From: Clostridia bacterium | GTDB lineage: Bacteria; Bacillota; Clostridia; TANB77; CAG-508 | NCBI GenBank assembly: GCA_900772235.1 | Contig: CAAGQX010000034.1 | Location: 1-28,732 of the forward strand | Direction of reading: 5' to 3' | Length of the DNA stretch: 28,732 nt | Part shown: piece by piece, positions 15,338 to 22,948 of the stretch | Numbering within the stretch: the first letter of the stretch is position 1 | How the letters are laid out: the number at the start of each line of letters is the position of its first letter | Position numbers and translations under genes: made by a program | Notes under the pieces: model-generated | Seen by the model: the letters and a program-made list of their open reading frames with translations, nothing else | Told to the model about the DNA's origin: nothing | Databases searched by the model: none

Positions 15338-15377
15338 TTGACAATGCTTGTAAGCAGAGTTAACATCACACACAATA
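15338..15377 (+). promoter_or_regulatory. recombinase promoter with element-specific operator, copy 2
   Basis: TTGACA (15338) and TAACAT (15361) are separated by 17 bp. The 23 bp from 15355 to 15377 are identical to 11109-11131. An additional inverted repeat, ATACATC/GATGTAT (15375-15408), lies in the leader. AGGAGATG precedes the recombinase ATG. Confidence 0.75.
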
Positions 15378-15433
15378 CATCGAGACACCACTGTAATAGT
15401 TGATGTATCGATTCGAATAGGAGATGATAGAAA

Positions 15434-17194
15434 ATGTTAAAGATAGTAGCGTATTGTAGGGTAAGTACAGAAAAGGAACAACAATTAGATTCGTTGGATA
15501 ATCAAAAGGAATTCTTTCAAGAATTTGCAAGACAGAATGGTTACGAATTAGTAAACATTTATGCAGATGAAGGAATAACAGGAAGGCAAACAAGAAAAAG
15601 AGACGAATTTAATAGGATGATGCGAGATGCAAGAAAAGGAATGTTTGATATGCTAGTAGTAAAAGATGTTACTAGGTTTGCAAGAAATACAGTAGATTTG
15701 TTAACTAGTGTTCGTGAGCTTAAATCAATGAATATAGAAGTTCAATTTATAAGTAACAGCTATAAAGCATTAGGTAATTCAGAATTCATTCTTACTGTTT
15801 ATGGAGCAATTGCACAAGAAGAAAGTGCAGGTCTTTCTAAAAAAGTAAAGTTTGGTAAAAATATAACTGCTAAAAAAGGAAGAGTACCTAATCTTGTATT
15901 TGGATATAACAAATTAGAAAAAGAAAAATACAATTTAGAAATTAATGAGGAAGAAGCAAAAATTGTAAGAGAAATGTTTGATATGTATGTTAATAAAAGA
16001 TATGGTGTTACTAAAATTGCAAGAATATTAAACGATAGAGGGATAAGAACTAAAAGAGATCAGTCATATTTTTGTGGTACTGCAGTAAGTAGAACATTAA
16101 AGCATAAGATTTATATTGGACAAGTTGTAAATAAACAAAGTGAGGTTGTAGATTTTTTGACTGGTCAAAGAAGAGAAATTCCTGAAGAAGAACAAATTAT
16201 GGTTAGAAATGAAAATTTAAGAATAATACCTGATGAGTTATATTACCAAGCACAGAAAATTATGGCAGAAAATACAGACAAATATTTAGAACCAATGCTT
16301 AAGACAGGAAATTCAGCTAAATATTTATACAGCACTTTGATTAAATGCGAACATTGTGGTTATTCTTTTTTTAGAGAGAATAGATTATATAAGAATCAAT
16401 ATATAAGATGGAAATGCTCAGGTAAGAAAACATTAGGCAAAGAGTATTGTGATAACATGATAGCAGTTGATGAGGGCGAGTTAACGAATGCTATAAGAGA
16501 GTATTTTTCAAGTATACTAAAAAACAAGAATGATTTTATAAATAGAACTATTACTAAATATCACAAAATTTTAAAAGAGAGAAATAAAGATTTTAAAACT
16601 GCAAAAGATTTAGAAAAAGAAATTGAAAAGTTAAAAAAGACAAAACAGAAATATGTAAAAATGTATACAGATGAATTAATTGATGAAAAAGAATTTAAAG
16701 AATACACTCAAAGTATTAATTACAGAACAAAAGAGATAGAAAAACAAATTAAATTAACTAATTTTAGTATAGCGAGTGAAGATGTTATTAACAAAGATAT
16801 TAAACAAAAGATGGCAGAAATAGAAAAAATTCTAAATTGTGGTGATTTTACAAACGAGGATTTAAAAAAGGTCATTGATAGAATTAATGTTAACAAAAAT
16901 GGAGATGTAGAAATTGTATTAAAAGGGTTAGATAATTTTGACTACGATAACGATGTAATAGTTAGAGATGATAATACGGAGAAATATGTCGGAGATGTCG
17001 AAGATTGCAATAGTTTGCCATCAATTTGCAATTTGGACACATCAGTACACAAAGATGTAAGTGAAAGATTAGTACATATTAATTATGCACTTGCATTAGA
17101 AGTTAGAAAAATATTGGATGAAAACAAGGCGGAAAGGCACATAAGAGGCGGTATGGCCACAAAATTAAAATATAGTAAGGAAAAAACAGGATGA
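15434..17194 (+). CDS. large serine recombinase (integrase of the element)
   Basis: Recombinase of 586 residues that would integrate and excise the element. The N-terminal resolvase domain shows YCRVSTEKEQQLDSLDNQ with the catalytic Ser, then DVTRFARNT and AQEESAGLSKKVKFG. The central recombinase domain (IARILNDRGIRTKRD, then VSRTLKHKIYIGQV) is followed by a zinc ribbon (CEHCGY…CSGKKTLGKEYC) and a long coiled coil (LEKEIEKLKKTKQKYVKMY). The C-terminus ends HIRGGMATKLKY. The gene ends 3 nt from the stop of the convergent chromosomal DUF3006 gene, with no terminator between them, so the element's right end lies very near here. Its promoter is shared with the 11156 gene. Confidence 0.93.
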   Translation: MLKIVAYCRVSTEKEQQLDSLDNQKEFFQEFARQNGYELVNIYADEGITGRQTRKRDEFNRMMRDARKGMFDMLVVKDVTRFARNTVDLLTSVRELKSMNIEVQFISNSYKALGNSEFILTVYGAIAQEESAGLSKKVKFGKNITAKKGRVPNLVFGYNKLEKEKYNLEINEEEAKIVREMFDMYVNKRYGVTKIARILNDRGIRTKRDQSYFCGTAVSRTLKHKIYIGQVVNKQSEVVDFLTGQRREIPEEEQIMVRNENLRIIPDELYYQAQKIMAENTDKYLEPMLKTGNSAKYLYSTLIKCEHCGYSFFRENRLYKNQYIRWKCSGKKTLGKEYCDNMIAVDEGELTNAIREYFSSILKNKNDFINRTITKYHKILKERNKDFKTAKDLEKEIEKLKKTKQKYVKMYTDELIDEKEFKEYTQSINYRTKEIEKQIKLTNFSIASEDVINKDIKQKMAEIEKILNCGDFTNEDLKKVIDRINVNKNGDVEIVLKGLDNFDYDNDVIVRDDNTEKYVGDVEDCNSLPSICNLDTSVHKDVSERLVHINYALALEVRKILDENKAERHIRGGMATKLKYSKEKTG

Positions 17195-17196
17195 AG

Positions 17197-17517
17197 TTAT
17201 TGCATATATAAAGTAGATGCTTTCGTTTTAATATTCTTTTTAACAGCTATGGTCTGATTAGCATCTATATAAAAATTACCATTTTTATATTTTAAAATTG
17301 AAGTTTTATCAATGTTCTTAGGAAGGCTAGAAATTGGTATATTTACCATTTCTAAAGTCTTCCTATTTTCACATATAGCAAAAGAACCTTCGAACCTATC
17401 TATACTGTAATATATAGTGCATTTATTTTCTATATAATTTTCTAATTCCTTTAGGAAGGTGCTAATGCTTAAATTTTTAGTAAAACAATTATTCAATTTA
17501 GAATCTAATAATTTCAT
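17197..17517 (-). CDS. DUF3006-domain protein at the integration site
   Basis: Protein of 106 residues from the ATG at 17517 (GGAGG upstream on minus). An earlier in-frame TTG at 17529 overlaps that site and is unlikely. Residues about 40-90 match the DUF3006 pattern: YYSIDRFEGSFAICE, then ISSLPKNIDKTSILKYKNG. The N-terminal 35 residues are extra compared with the paralogue at 18557. Its 3' end abuts the recombinase end, so the last residues (KTKASTLYMQ) may be supplied by the element. It diverges from the metallo-hydrolase gene, which DUF3006 genes often accompany. Confidence 0.75.
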   Translation of the reverse strand: MKLLDSKLNNCFTKNLSISTFLKELENYIENKCTIYYSIDRFEGSFAICENRKTLEMVNIPISSLPKNIDKTSILKYKNGNFYIDANQTIAVKKNIKTKASTLYMQ

Positions 17518-17548
17518 AAAAACCTCCAAAATATTTTAAAAAGTTTTA

Positions 17549-17577
17549 TTGAACAAAATATATATTAAATATATAAT
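17549..17577 (+). promoter_or_regulatory. sigma-A promoter of the metallo-hydrolase operon
   Basis: TTGAAC (17549) and TATAAT (17572) are separated by 17 bp, 27 nt before the GTG start. AAAGGAG precedes the start. Confidence 0.7.
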
Positions 17578-17603
17578 AAAACAAAAAAAAGGAGAAATAA
17601 AAA

Positions 17604-18545
17604 GTGAGCAAAAGAAGAAAAAAGAGTAATTTTAAAGATATTATTATATTAGTAATAAGCATAATAAGTGCAATAATTGTGTATTTTGGTGGAAATTTAA
17701 GTTTAAAAAATGAAACAGAAAACCAAAATGTAATAGCAAAAGACCCCACATTTAGTAAAGAGGATGTAACAGATGAATTTTTAAAAATTTACTTTTTAGA
17801 TGTAGGACAAGCAGACAGTACATTAATTATTAATAATAACCAAACAATGCTAATAGATGCGGGAAATAATGAAGATGGAAACTTAATTGTAGAATTTATA
17901 AAATCACTTGGAACTGAGAAAATAGATTACTTAGTTGGAACACACGCGCACGAAGACCACATAGGTGGGATGGATGATATAATAAATAATTTTAATATAG
18001 GAACAGTATATTTGCCATACACAACAGAAAAAACTACTACAACAAAAACTTTTGAAGATGTTTTAGATAGTTTAATAGCAAAAAATTTATCCATAACTAC
18101 TGCAAATATTGGGGATAAGTTTACGCTAGGAAATACAAATTGTGAAATAATGTATGTAGATAATTCAGAACCAGAAGATACAAACGATCAATCAATATGT
18201 ATAAGATTAGAGTTAAAAAATGAAAGTTTTTTATTTATGGGAGATGCTTCTGGAAAAGTAGAAAAAGCAAGAAACTGGCCACAAACCAATGTGCTAAAAG
18301 TAGCACACCACGGCTCTAAAACAAGTACATCAAAAGAGTTTTTAAAACAAGTTAAACCACAAATTGCAATAATATCTGTTGGAAAAGATAATTCATATAA
18401 ACACCCAAGTGAGCAAGTTCTTGAACGACTTGAAAGCATAAAAGCGAAAATTTATAGAACAGATGAATTAGGAACTATTTTATTAATAAGTGATGGAGAT
18501 AGTAACACAGTAGAAAAAATTAAAACAAATACAGATGGAAATTAA
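17604..18545 (+). CDS. ComEC/Rec2-like metallo-beta-lactamase-fold hydrolase
   Basis: Protein of 313 residues from GTG 17604. A basic N-terminus and one membrane helix (residues about 11-32) place the catalytic domain outside the cytoplasm. The metal site is clear: H114-x-H116-x-D118-H119 in THAHEDHIGGMDD, later FMGDASG and VAHHGSKTSTSKEF. The domain start IYFLDVGQADSTLI is typical of the ComEC-associated branch. Such proteins are predicted nucleases or phosphodiesterases, and the substrate here is unproved. It is followed within 12 nt by a DUF3006 gene and preceded by a divergent one, the usual company of this family. Confidence 0.9.
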   Translation: MSKRRKKSNFKDIIILVISIISAIIVYFGGNLSLKNETENQNVIAKDPTFSKEDVTDEFLKIYFLDVGQADSTLIINNNQTMLIDAGNNEDGNLIVEFIKSLGTEKIDYLVGTHAHEDHIGGMDDIINNFNIGTVYLPYTTEKTTTTKTFEDVLDSLIAKNLSITTANIGDKFTLGNTNCEIMYVDNSEPEDTNDQSICIRLELKNESFLFMGDASGKVEKARNWPQTNVLKVAHHGSKTSTSKEFLKQVKPQIAIISVGKDNSYKHPSEQVLERLESIKAKIYRTDELGTILLISDGDSNTVEKIKTNTDGN

Positions 18546-18556
18546 GGAGGAAAAAT

Positions 18557-18772
18557 ATGTATTATATAATAGATCGTATAGAAGAAAATGTAGTAGTTTG
18601 TGAAAATATGGAAACACAAAAAATAGAAAATATTGAAAAGGAAAAATTACCATCTAATATAAAACAAGGCTTAGTAATTAAATTTGAAAACGGAGTATAT
18701 AGCATAGATGAGGAAGAAACAGAAAAAAGGAAAAAAACAATACACGAAAAAGTAAAAAATCTATGGAAATAA
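18557..18772 (+). CDS. DUF3006-domain protein
   Basis: Protein of 71 residues with YYIIDRIEENVVVCENMETQ and LPSNIKQGLVIKFENGVYSI, the DUF3006 signature; it ends in a lysine-rich helix. AAGGAGG precedes the ATG. Co-transcription with the metallo-hydrolase is expected from the 11-nt gap. The family is a small beta-rich domain of unknown role; it is found beside ComEC-like hydrolases. It is a paralogue of 17197-17517. Confidence 0.8.
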   Translation: MYYIIDRIEENVVVCENMETQKIENIEKEKLPSNIKQGLVIKFENGVYSIDEEETEKRKKTIHEKVKNLWK

Positions 18773-18885
18773 TTTATAAAATATTTATATCATAAATTTT
18801 AGAAAAGTCAATAAAAATCAAGTATCACAATTCTACAAAAAACAACATATTATATTATAATCCCTTAGTTTTGAGGTGATATAAT

Positions 18886-19689
18886 ATGGAAATAAAAAAA
18901 GGAGATATTGTAGGAAGATACTCATATAACAATGACATAGTTTTTTATGTAGATAGAATAATAACTTTTGACGGCACAAAAAAAATTGCAATATTAAAGG
19001 GTATAAATATAAGAGTAGAAGCAGATGCACCAATAGAAGACTTAAAAAAATGGGAGCTAAAAAAAGCTTATGAATATATAAGAAGTTTAGAAGATGACTT
19101 TTACAATAAAATAATTAATAACCAAAATAGAGCTTTAGAATATACAGGGAAAATATTACATTTAGATGGAGACAGAAGGTATAGCGAAAAAACATTAAAA
19201 TATTACAAAAAACTTAGATTAAATGCAATAGTAAAAAACGTTCCTGAAAGTAAACAGCCACAAATGGTAATACCACTGTTAAACAAATATAGACCAGATA
19301 TATTAATAATAACAGGTCACGATTCTATGGTAAAAACAGGGAAAAATTATTATGATATTTATAATTACAGAAATTCGAAATATTTTATAAATTCTGTTAT
19401 AAATGCTAGAAGGTGGAAAATGTCATCAAATGGGTTATCAATTTTTGCAGGAGCTTGCCAGAGCTTTTATGAGGCAATTATAGAAGCAGGGGCAGACTTT
19501 GCATCATCACCAGGAAGAATATTAATAGATTTTGTAGATCCAATAGTTGTTGCAAACAAAATTGCTACAACAGATAGAAACATATATATATCAGGAAAAG
19601 AAATGGCAAGCTTAATAAAAGAAGGAGAAAAAGGTGTTAGCGGAATAGGCAGTAAGGGCAAGAAAAATAAGTACCGCAACGATGTGTAA
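18886..19689 (+). CDS. yabG: YabG sporulation-specific cysteine protease
   Basis: Protein of 267 residues matching YabG along its length: GDIVGRYSYNNDIVFYVDRI at the start, LHLDGDRRYSEKTLKYYKKL, LLNKYRPDILIITGHDSMVKTG, and FAGACQSFYEAIIEAGADFA. The likely catalytic pair is H145 (TGHD) and C191 (GACQS). YabG processes spore coat and cortex-associated precursor proteins in the mother cell. GAGGTG precedes the ATG. In the 113-bp upstream gap, CATATTATA resembles a mother-cell sigma -10, but without a convincing -35. Followed by veg, as in C. difficile. Confidence 0.95.
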   Translation: MEIKKGDIVGRYSYNNDIVFYVDRIITFDGTKKIAILKGINIRVEADAPIEDLKKWELKKAYEYIRSLEDDFYNKIINNQNRALEYTGKILHLDGDRRYSEKTLKYYKKLRLNAIVKNVPESKQPQMVIPLLNKYRPDILIITGHDSMVKTGKNYYDIYNYRNSKYFINSVINARRWKMSSNGLSIFAGACQSFYEAIIEAGADFASSPGRILIDFVDPIVVANKIATTDRNIYISGKEMASLIKEGEKGVSGIGSKGKKNKYRNDV

Positions 19690-19781
19690 TATTTATGAAA
19701 TAATAATGTCACACAAATGTAAAGAACAGCCGAAGACTTAGAAAAGAGCTAAAAACAGAAAAAGTATCCCCTCAACAATTT

Positions 19782-19810
19782 TTGACATTATTTTTAACGA
19801 ATGATATAAT
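19782..19810 (+). promoter_or_regulatory. consensus sigma-A promoter of veg
   Basis: A perfect TTGACA (19782) and a perfect TATAAT (19805) with a 17-bp spacer lie 39 nt before the veg ATG. This fits the very strong vegetative promoter known for veg. Confidence 0.9.
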
Positions 19811-19849
19811 CGCCACAAGTGACAGATAAAATTAAAGGTGCGTGATATC

Positions 19850-20122
19850 ATGATTTTTAAAAATGACATTTCAACCATTAAAACAGAATTAGGAGACAGA
19901 AAAGGACAAAAGATAATAATAAAAGGAACACTAGGAAGAAATAAAGCTTTTGAAGAAGAAGCTATTATAAAAGACACATATTCTAATGTCTTTGTTGTAG
20001 AAAACAAAGAAAAAGATACAAATGCAAGTTACAAATATACAGACATTCTTACAAAAGAACTAGAAGTATCAATATACGACGGAAAAAATTATTCACCACT
20101 AGCGTTACCAGTAAGAGCTTAA
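19850..20122 (+). CDS. veg: Veg family protein
   Basis: Protein of 90 residues. The start ATG at 19850 is chosen because AAAGGTG lies 9 nt upstream; the GTG inside that site is not used. It matches Veg (DISTIKTELGDRKGQKIIIK, then GRNKAFEEEAIIKDTYSNVF, VVENKE). Veg is a small abundant protein linked in Bacillus to biofilm gene control and to spore outgrowth. It lies between yabG and a sipL-like gene and ends at a strong terminator, so it is monocistronic. Confidence 0.93.
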   Translation: MIFKNDISTIKTELGDRKGQKIIIKGTLGRNKAFEEEAIIKDTYSNVFVVENKEKDTNASYKYTDILTKELEVSIYDGKNYSPLALPVRA

Positions 20123-20136
20123 TATAATAAAAAGTA

Positions 20137-20167
20137 AAAAATTCCTATGAAAATAGGAATTTTTTTT
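20137..20167 (+). terminator. rho-independent terminator of veg
   Basis: ATTCCTAT and ATAGGAAT form an 8-bp stem capped by a GAAA tetraloop, extended by A/T pairs and followed by seven T residues. Confidence 0.9.
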
Positions 20168-20170
20168 AAT

Positions 20171-20205
20171 CTCCTTAATATAATGTAATATTACAAATTA
20201 AGGAG
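20171..20205 (+). promoter_or_regulatory. hairpin covering the ribosome-binding site of the sipL-like gene
   Basis: CTCCTTAAT (20171-20179) is fully complementary to ATTAAGGAG (20197-20205), the Shine-Dalgarno region of the next gene, across a 17-nt loop. If transcribed together they would mask the site. If the promoter lies inside the loop, the left arm would not be in the mRNA. Confidence 0.4.
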
Positions 20206-20213
20206 GGATTTAT

Positions 20214-21755
20214 ATGGCAGTAGAAACAGCCAAGGACAAGATAAAAGTCAATCAAATAGTTAGCCAAAAACAAGAAATTATAACAGTGGATGGAGATGTT
20301 ATTGTAAATGATGTAAAACCAGATGTTTTACGAGTTATAAGTACAACAGGAACATTATGTATATATAAAAAAGAAGCTTTGAATGGAAAAATAAAATTAG
20401 AAGGATGTATTAATACATATATAATATATTTAGCGGATGACGAAAATGGAAGTATAAGAACAATTAATACAAGCTTAGACTTTGCAGAAATAGTAGATAT
20501 GGAAAATTGCAAAGAACAAATGACTTTAGAAGATAACATATGTATAAAAGGTTTTGAAACAAAAGTGCTAAATGGAAGAAAACTACATGTAAAGGCATTT
20601 CTAGATGCCAATATTACTATTAGTTCCAATAATGATATAGAAGCAATAGTAGATGTAAAAAATGAAGAAGAAGATATTCAAATGTTAAACTGCAAGAAAG
20701 AAGTAATGTCTTTAATCGGTGAAAATACAGGAAAGACTACTTTAAAAGACACCATAAGTGTAAACGATACAGACGAACTTGCAGAAATAATGAAAGTAGA
20801 TTTTTGTATAACAGATATTGAACCAAAAATGAGCTACAACAAAGTATTGGTAAAAGCAAATGCCAATATGAGGGTTATGTATTTAACAGAAGATAATCAA
20901 ATAAAAGAGGTTTCCGGAAAAATTCCACTTATGGGATTTATAGATATGCCAAATGTAACAGACACCTCAGAGTGCATAGCAAAAACAGAATTAAGAAATT
21001 TATTAATAAAACCAAACAATATGGAGGATCACTCTATTTATGTTGAAGCAGATATTGACTTATTCTGCAGAGCATATGAAAAAAAGGAAATTAATATGAT
21101 AGAAGATGTGTATAGCATTACAAACGAGTTAGAATTAAAAAGGAACACAGTAAAAGCTAGCACAGGGCAATTTACACTAAAAGATACTTTTGCAGTAAAA
21201 CAAAAACTTACTAACCCAGAATTAATATATGGCAGAATTTTAGGAGCCAATTTAACTCCAGTTATTGAAAATGCAGAAGTTAGAGATAATAAAATAATGT
21301 ATGAAGGAAAAATAAATGGTGAAATAGTTGCAAATAGCGATAATAATGTAAACGCAATAAATTTAGATATACCTTTTACTTTTGAAATTTCTTCTGAAAG
21401 AATTAGGCAAAACAGTAATTTTGAAACTACATTGAACATAGTAAACCAAACTGTAGAAAGTACAGATGATGGAATAATATTAGAAATTACATTAGAAGCA
21501 AATGTTGTAGTGCAAAATAATGAAGAATTAAGTTTTGCCCAAGATATAAATGAGGGAAGCCCTGCAAATGAAAACACATATAGTATGGTTATATACTTTG
21601 TAAAACCAGGAGATACATTATGGAAAATTGCAAAACAGTTTAGAAGTAGAGTAGAAGATATTGCTAGAGTAAATAAAATAGAAGATGAAAATAAAATTTA
21701 TCCAGGACAGCAATTATATATACCTAAATTTACTAGAAGCAGAATAGCAATTTAA
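20214..21755 (+). CDS. sipL: SPOCS (DUF3794) and LysM spore coat morphogenesis protein, SipL-like
   Basis: Protein of 513 residues. Beta-rich SPOCS/DUF3794 modules run from about residue 20 to 450; repeated elements include KLEGCINTYIIYLADDE and KVLVKANANMRVMYLTEDN. A C-terminal LysM domain follows at about 461-504 (YFVKPGDTLWKIAKQF, INPG-like IYPGQQLYIP). SipL in C. difficile has this architecture, binds SpoIVA and anchors the coat on the forespore. The order yabG-veg-sipL is the same as in that species. AAGGAGGG precedes the ATG. The alternative name is simply DUF3794/LysM protein. Confidence 0.88.
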   Translation: MAVETAKDKIKVNQIVSQKQEIITVDGDVIVNDVKPDVLRVISTTGTLCIYKKEALNGKIKLEGCINTYIIYLADDENGSIRTINTSLDFAEIVDMENCKEQMTLEDNICIKGFETKVLNGRKLHVKAFLDANITISSNNDIEAIVDVKNEEEDIQMLNCKKEVMSLIGENTGKTTLKDTISVNDTDELAEIMKVDFCITDIEPKMSYNKVLVKANANMRVMYLTEDNQIKEVSGKIPLMGFIDMPNVTDTSECIAKTELRNLLIKPNNMEDHSIYVEADIDLFCRAYEKKEINMIEDVYSITNELELKRNTVKASTGQFTLKDTFAVKQKLTNPELIYGRILGANLTPVIENAEVRDNKIMYEGKINGEIVANSDNNVNAINLDIPFTFEISSERIRQNSNFETTLNIVNQTVESTDDGIILEITLEANVVVQNNEELSFAQDINEGSPANENTYSMVIYFVKPGDTLWKIAKQFRSRVEDIARVNKIEDENKIYPGQQLYIPKFTRSRIAI

Positions 21756-21756
21756 A

Positions 21757-22443
21757 ATGGATAAGATATATTCAAGAAGAAGAATAAAAATATTTTATTC
21801 TGATAACAAAACAATAAAAAAGAAGTTATTAATTGCTTTGCTAATAGTCGCTATAATAGTAACTGTTGTTACAAGTATTAGGTCTATAAATCCAATATTT
21901 GAGGAATTATGTAAGCAAAAGGCCATAACAATTTCTACAGATATAGTAAATAATGAATCTACAGAAGTAGTGCATAAATACGACTACAAAGATATTGTAT
22001 CTATTAATAAAACAGAAAAAGATAATATATTAAAAACAGATGTAACAGTTATAAACGATATAGCGTCAGACATAGCGGTGCAAATAACAAAGAAACTTAA
22101 AGAAAAAGAAAGAGAAAAAATAAAAATACCAATAGGAGCATTACTGGGTAATAAATATTTAGCAGGAATGGGCCCTGCAATAGAAGTACTGATAGTGCCT
22201 GCAGGAACGGTAAAAACAGATATAAAAACAGAATTTAAAGCTTGTGGAATAAACCAAACAATATATAGAATTTACCTAGAAGTAACCTGTAATGTGAATG
22301 TTGTAACATCTTATAAAACAATAAACACCGAAATAGTAAATCAGGTTTTACTAGTAGAAACAGTGGTAGTTGGAAATGTACCAGAAACATACTATAATTT
22401 AGAAGGAATGGATTTAAATAATGCTGTTGATATAATAGAATAA
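21757..22443 (+). CDS. yunB: sporulation protein YunB
   Basis: Protein of 228 residues with a basic N-terminus, one membrane helix at about residues 23-42 (LLIALLIVAIIVTVVTSI) and an extracytoplasmic domain. YunB motifs are visible: ICKQKA-like ELCKQKAITIS, IKIPIGALLGNKYLAGMGP, and VKTDIKTEFKACGINQTIYR. YunB is a mother-cell sporulation protein of unclear function. It starts 1 nt after the sipL-like stop without an obvious ribosome-binding site, so translation probably depends on the upstream gene. A strong terminator follows. Confidence 0.92.
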   Translation: MDKIYSRRRIKIFYSDNKTIKKKLLIALLIVAIIVTVVTSIRSINPIFEELCKQKAITISTDIVNNESTEVVHKYDYKDIVSINKTEKDNILKTDVTVINDIASDIAVQITKKLKEKEREKIKIPIGALLGNKYLAGMGPAIEVLIVPAGTVKTDIKTEFKACGINQTIYRIYLEVTCNVNVVTSYKTINTEIVNQVLLVETVVVGNVPETYYNLEGMDLNNAVDIIE

Positions 22444-22445
22444 AG

Positions 22446-22478
22446 AAACCGCACATTAAAAAAGATGTGCGGTTTTTT
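22446..22478 (+). terminator. rho-independent terminator after yunB
   Basis: AAACCGCACAT and ATGTGCGGTTT form an 11-bp GC-containing stem with an 8-nt loop, followed by T residues. Confidence 0.93.
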
Positions 22479-22529
22479 AGGTATAAATTTCCTAAATTAG
22501 GTAAATAATTTTTTTAGGAGAGTGATACA

Positions 22530-22862
22530 ATGAACGAAAGCAAAATGAAAAATATGGTAGTACTTAAAGACTTACCATCTAATATTGTAGAAGAAGCATA
22601 TGTTGTTTTAAAACCAAACCAGAAGTTTAAAAAATATATAGAAAAACAAGAAGAGGGCAAAAAGGAGATAATGCCAGACTATGTTGTAAAAGAAGCGGAA
22701 ATGGTAGTAAGCAACTATTTATCTAAAATAGAAGAAAACAAAAAGTCAAGAAACTTAGAGGTAGAAAAAATAAAAAAGAAATATATAAAAATAAAAAAAA
22801 TAGCACTATTTTTAGGAGGAATAGTAATTCTAAATATAATATCTTTATTTTGTGTAAGATAA
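22530..22862 (+). CDS. tail-anchored small membrane protein
   Basis: Unrecognised 110-residue protein. The N-terminal 80 residues are charged and helical (LPSNIVEEAYVVLKPNQKFK, then EAEMVVSNYLSKIEEN), and a single membrane helix sits at the very C-terminus (IALFLGGIVILNIISLF). TTAGGAG precedes the ATG and could pair with TCCTAAA at 22490-22496. It sits between yunB and the spoIVFA-like gene, so a sporulation role is possible but unproved. Confidence 0.65.
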   Translation: MNESKMKNMVVLKDLPSNIVEEAYVVLKPNQKFKKYIEKQEEGKKEIMPDYVVKEAEMVVSNYLSKIEENKKSRNLEVEKIKKKYIKIKKIALFLGGIVILNIISLFCVR

Positions 22863-22887
22863 TAAATAATTAAAATGAACAAGTTCT

Positions 22888-22944
22888 AAATACCTTTTTT
22901 GAGTAATATATATTAAAAAACAATATTACTTAAGAAAGGTATTT
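22888..22944 (+). promoter_or_regulatory. 22-bp hairpin masking the spoIVFA ribosome-binding site
   Basis: Bases 22888-22909 pair with 22923-22944 continuously: 20 Watson-Crick pairs and two G-U pairs around a 13-nt loop. The right arm contains AAAGG, the Shine-Dalgarno of the gene starting at 22949. Only weak T-richness follows, so it looks more like a translational switch than a terminator. Confidence 0.65.
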
Positions 22945-22948
22945 TATT

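Noticed and set aside
11109..15377. The 23-bp direct repeat as attachment sites of the integrative element
   Set aside because: Both copies sit at the same place relative to a TTGACA-17-TAACAT promoter and precede genes inside the element; the recombinase lies outside the interval. A shared operator explains them better.
19690..19781. A small gene or RNA between yabG and the veg promoter
   Set aside because: No start with a ribosome-binding site, no strong hairpin and no conserved-looking frame.
21038..21577. Long minus-strand open frame of 179 codons inside the sipL-like gene
   Set aside because: It is a shadow of a well-supported gene, with no ribosome-binding site and a composition typical of antisense AT-rich frames.
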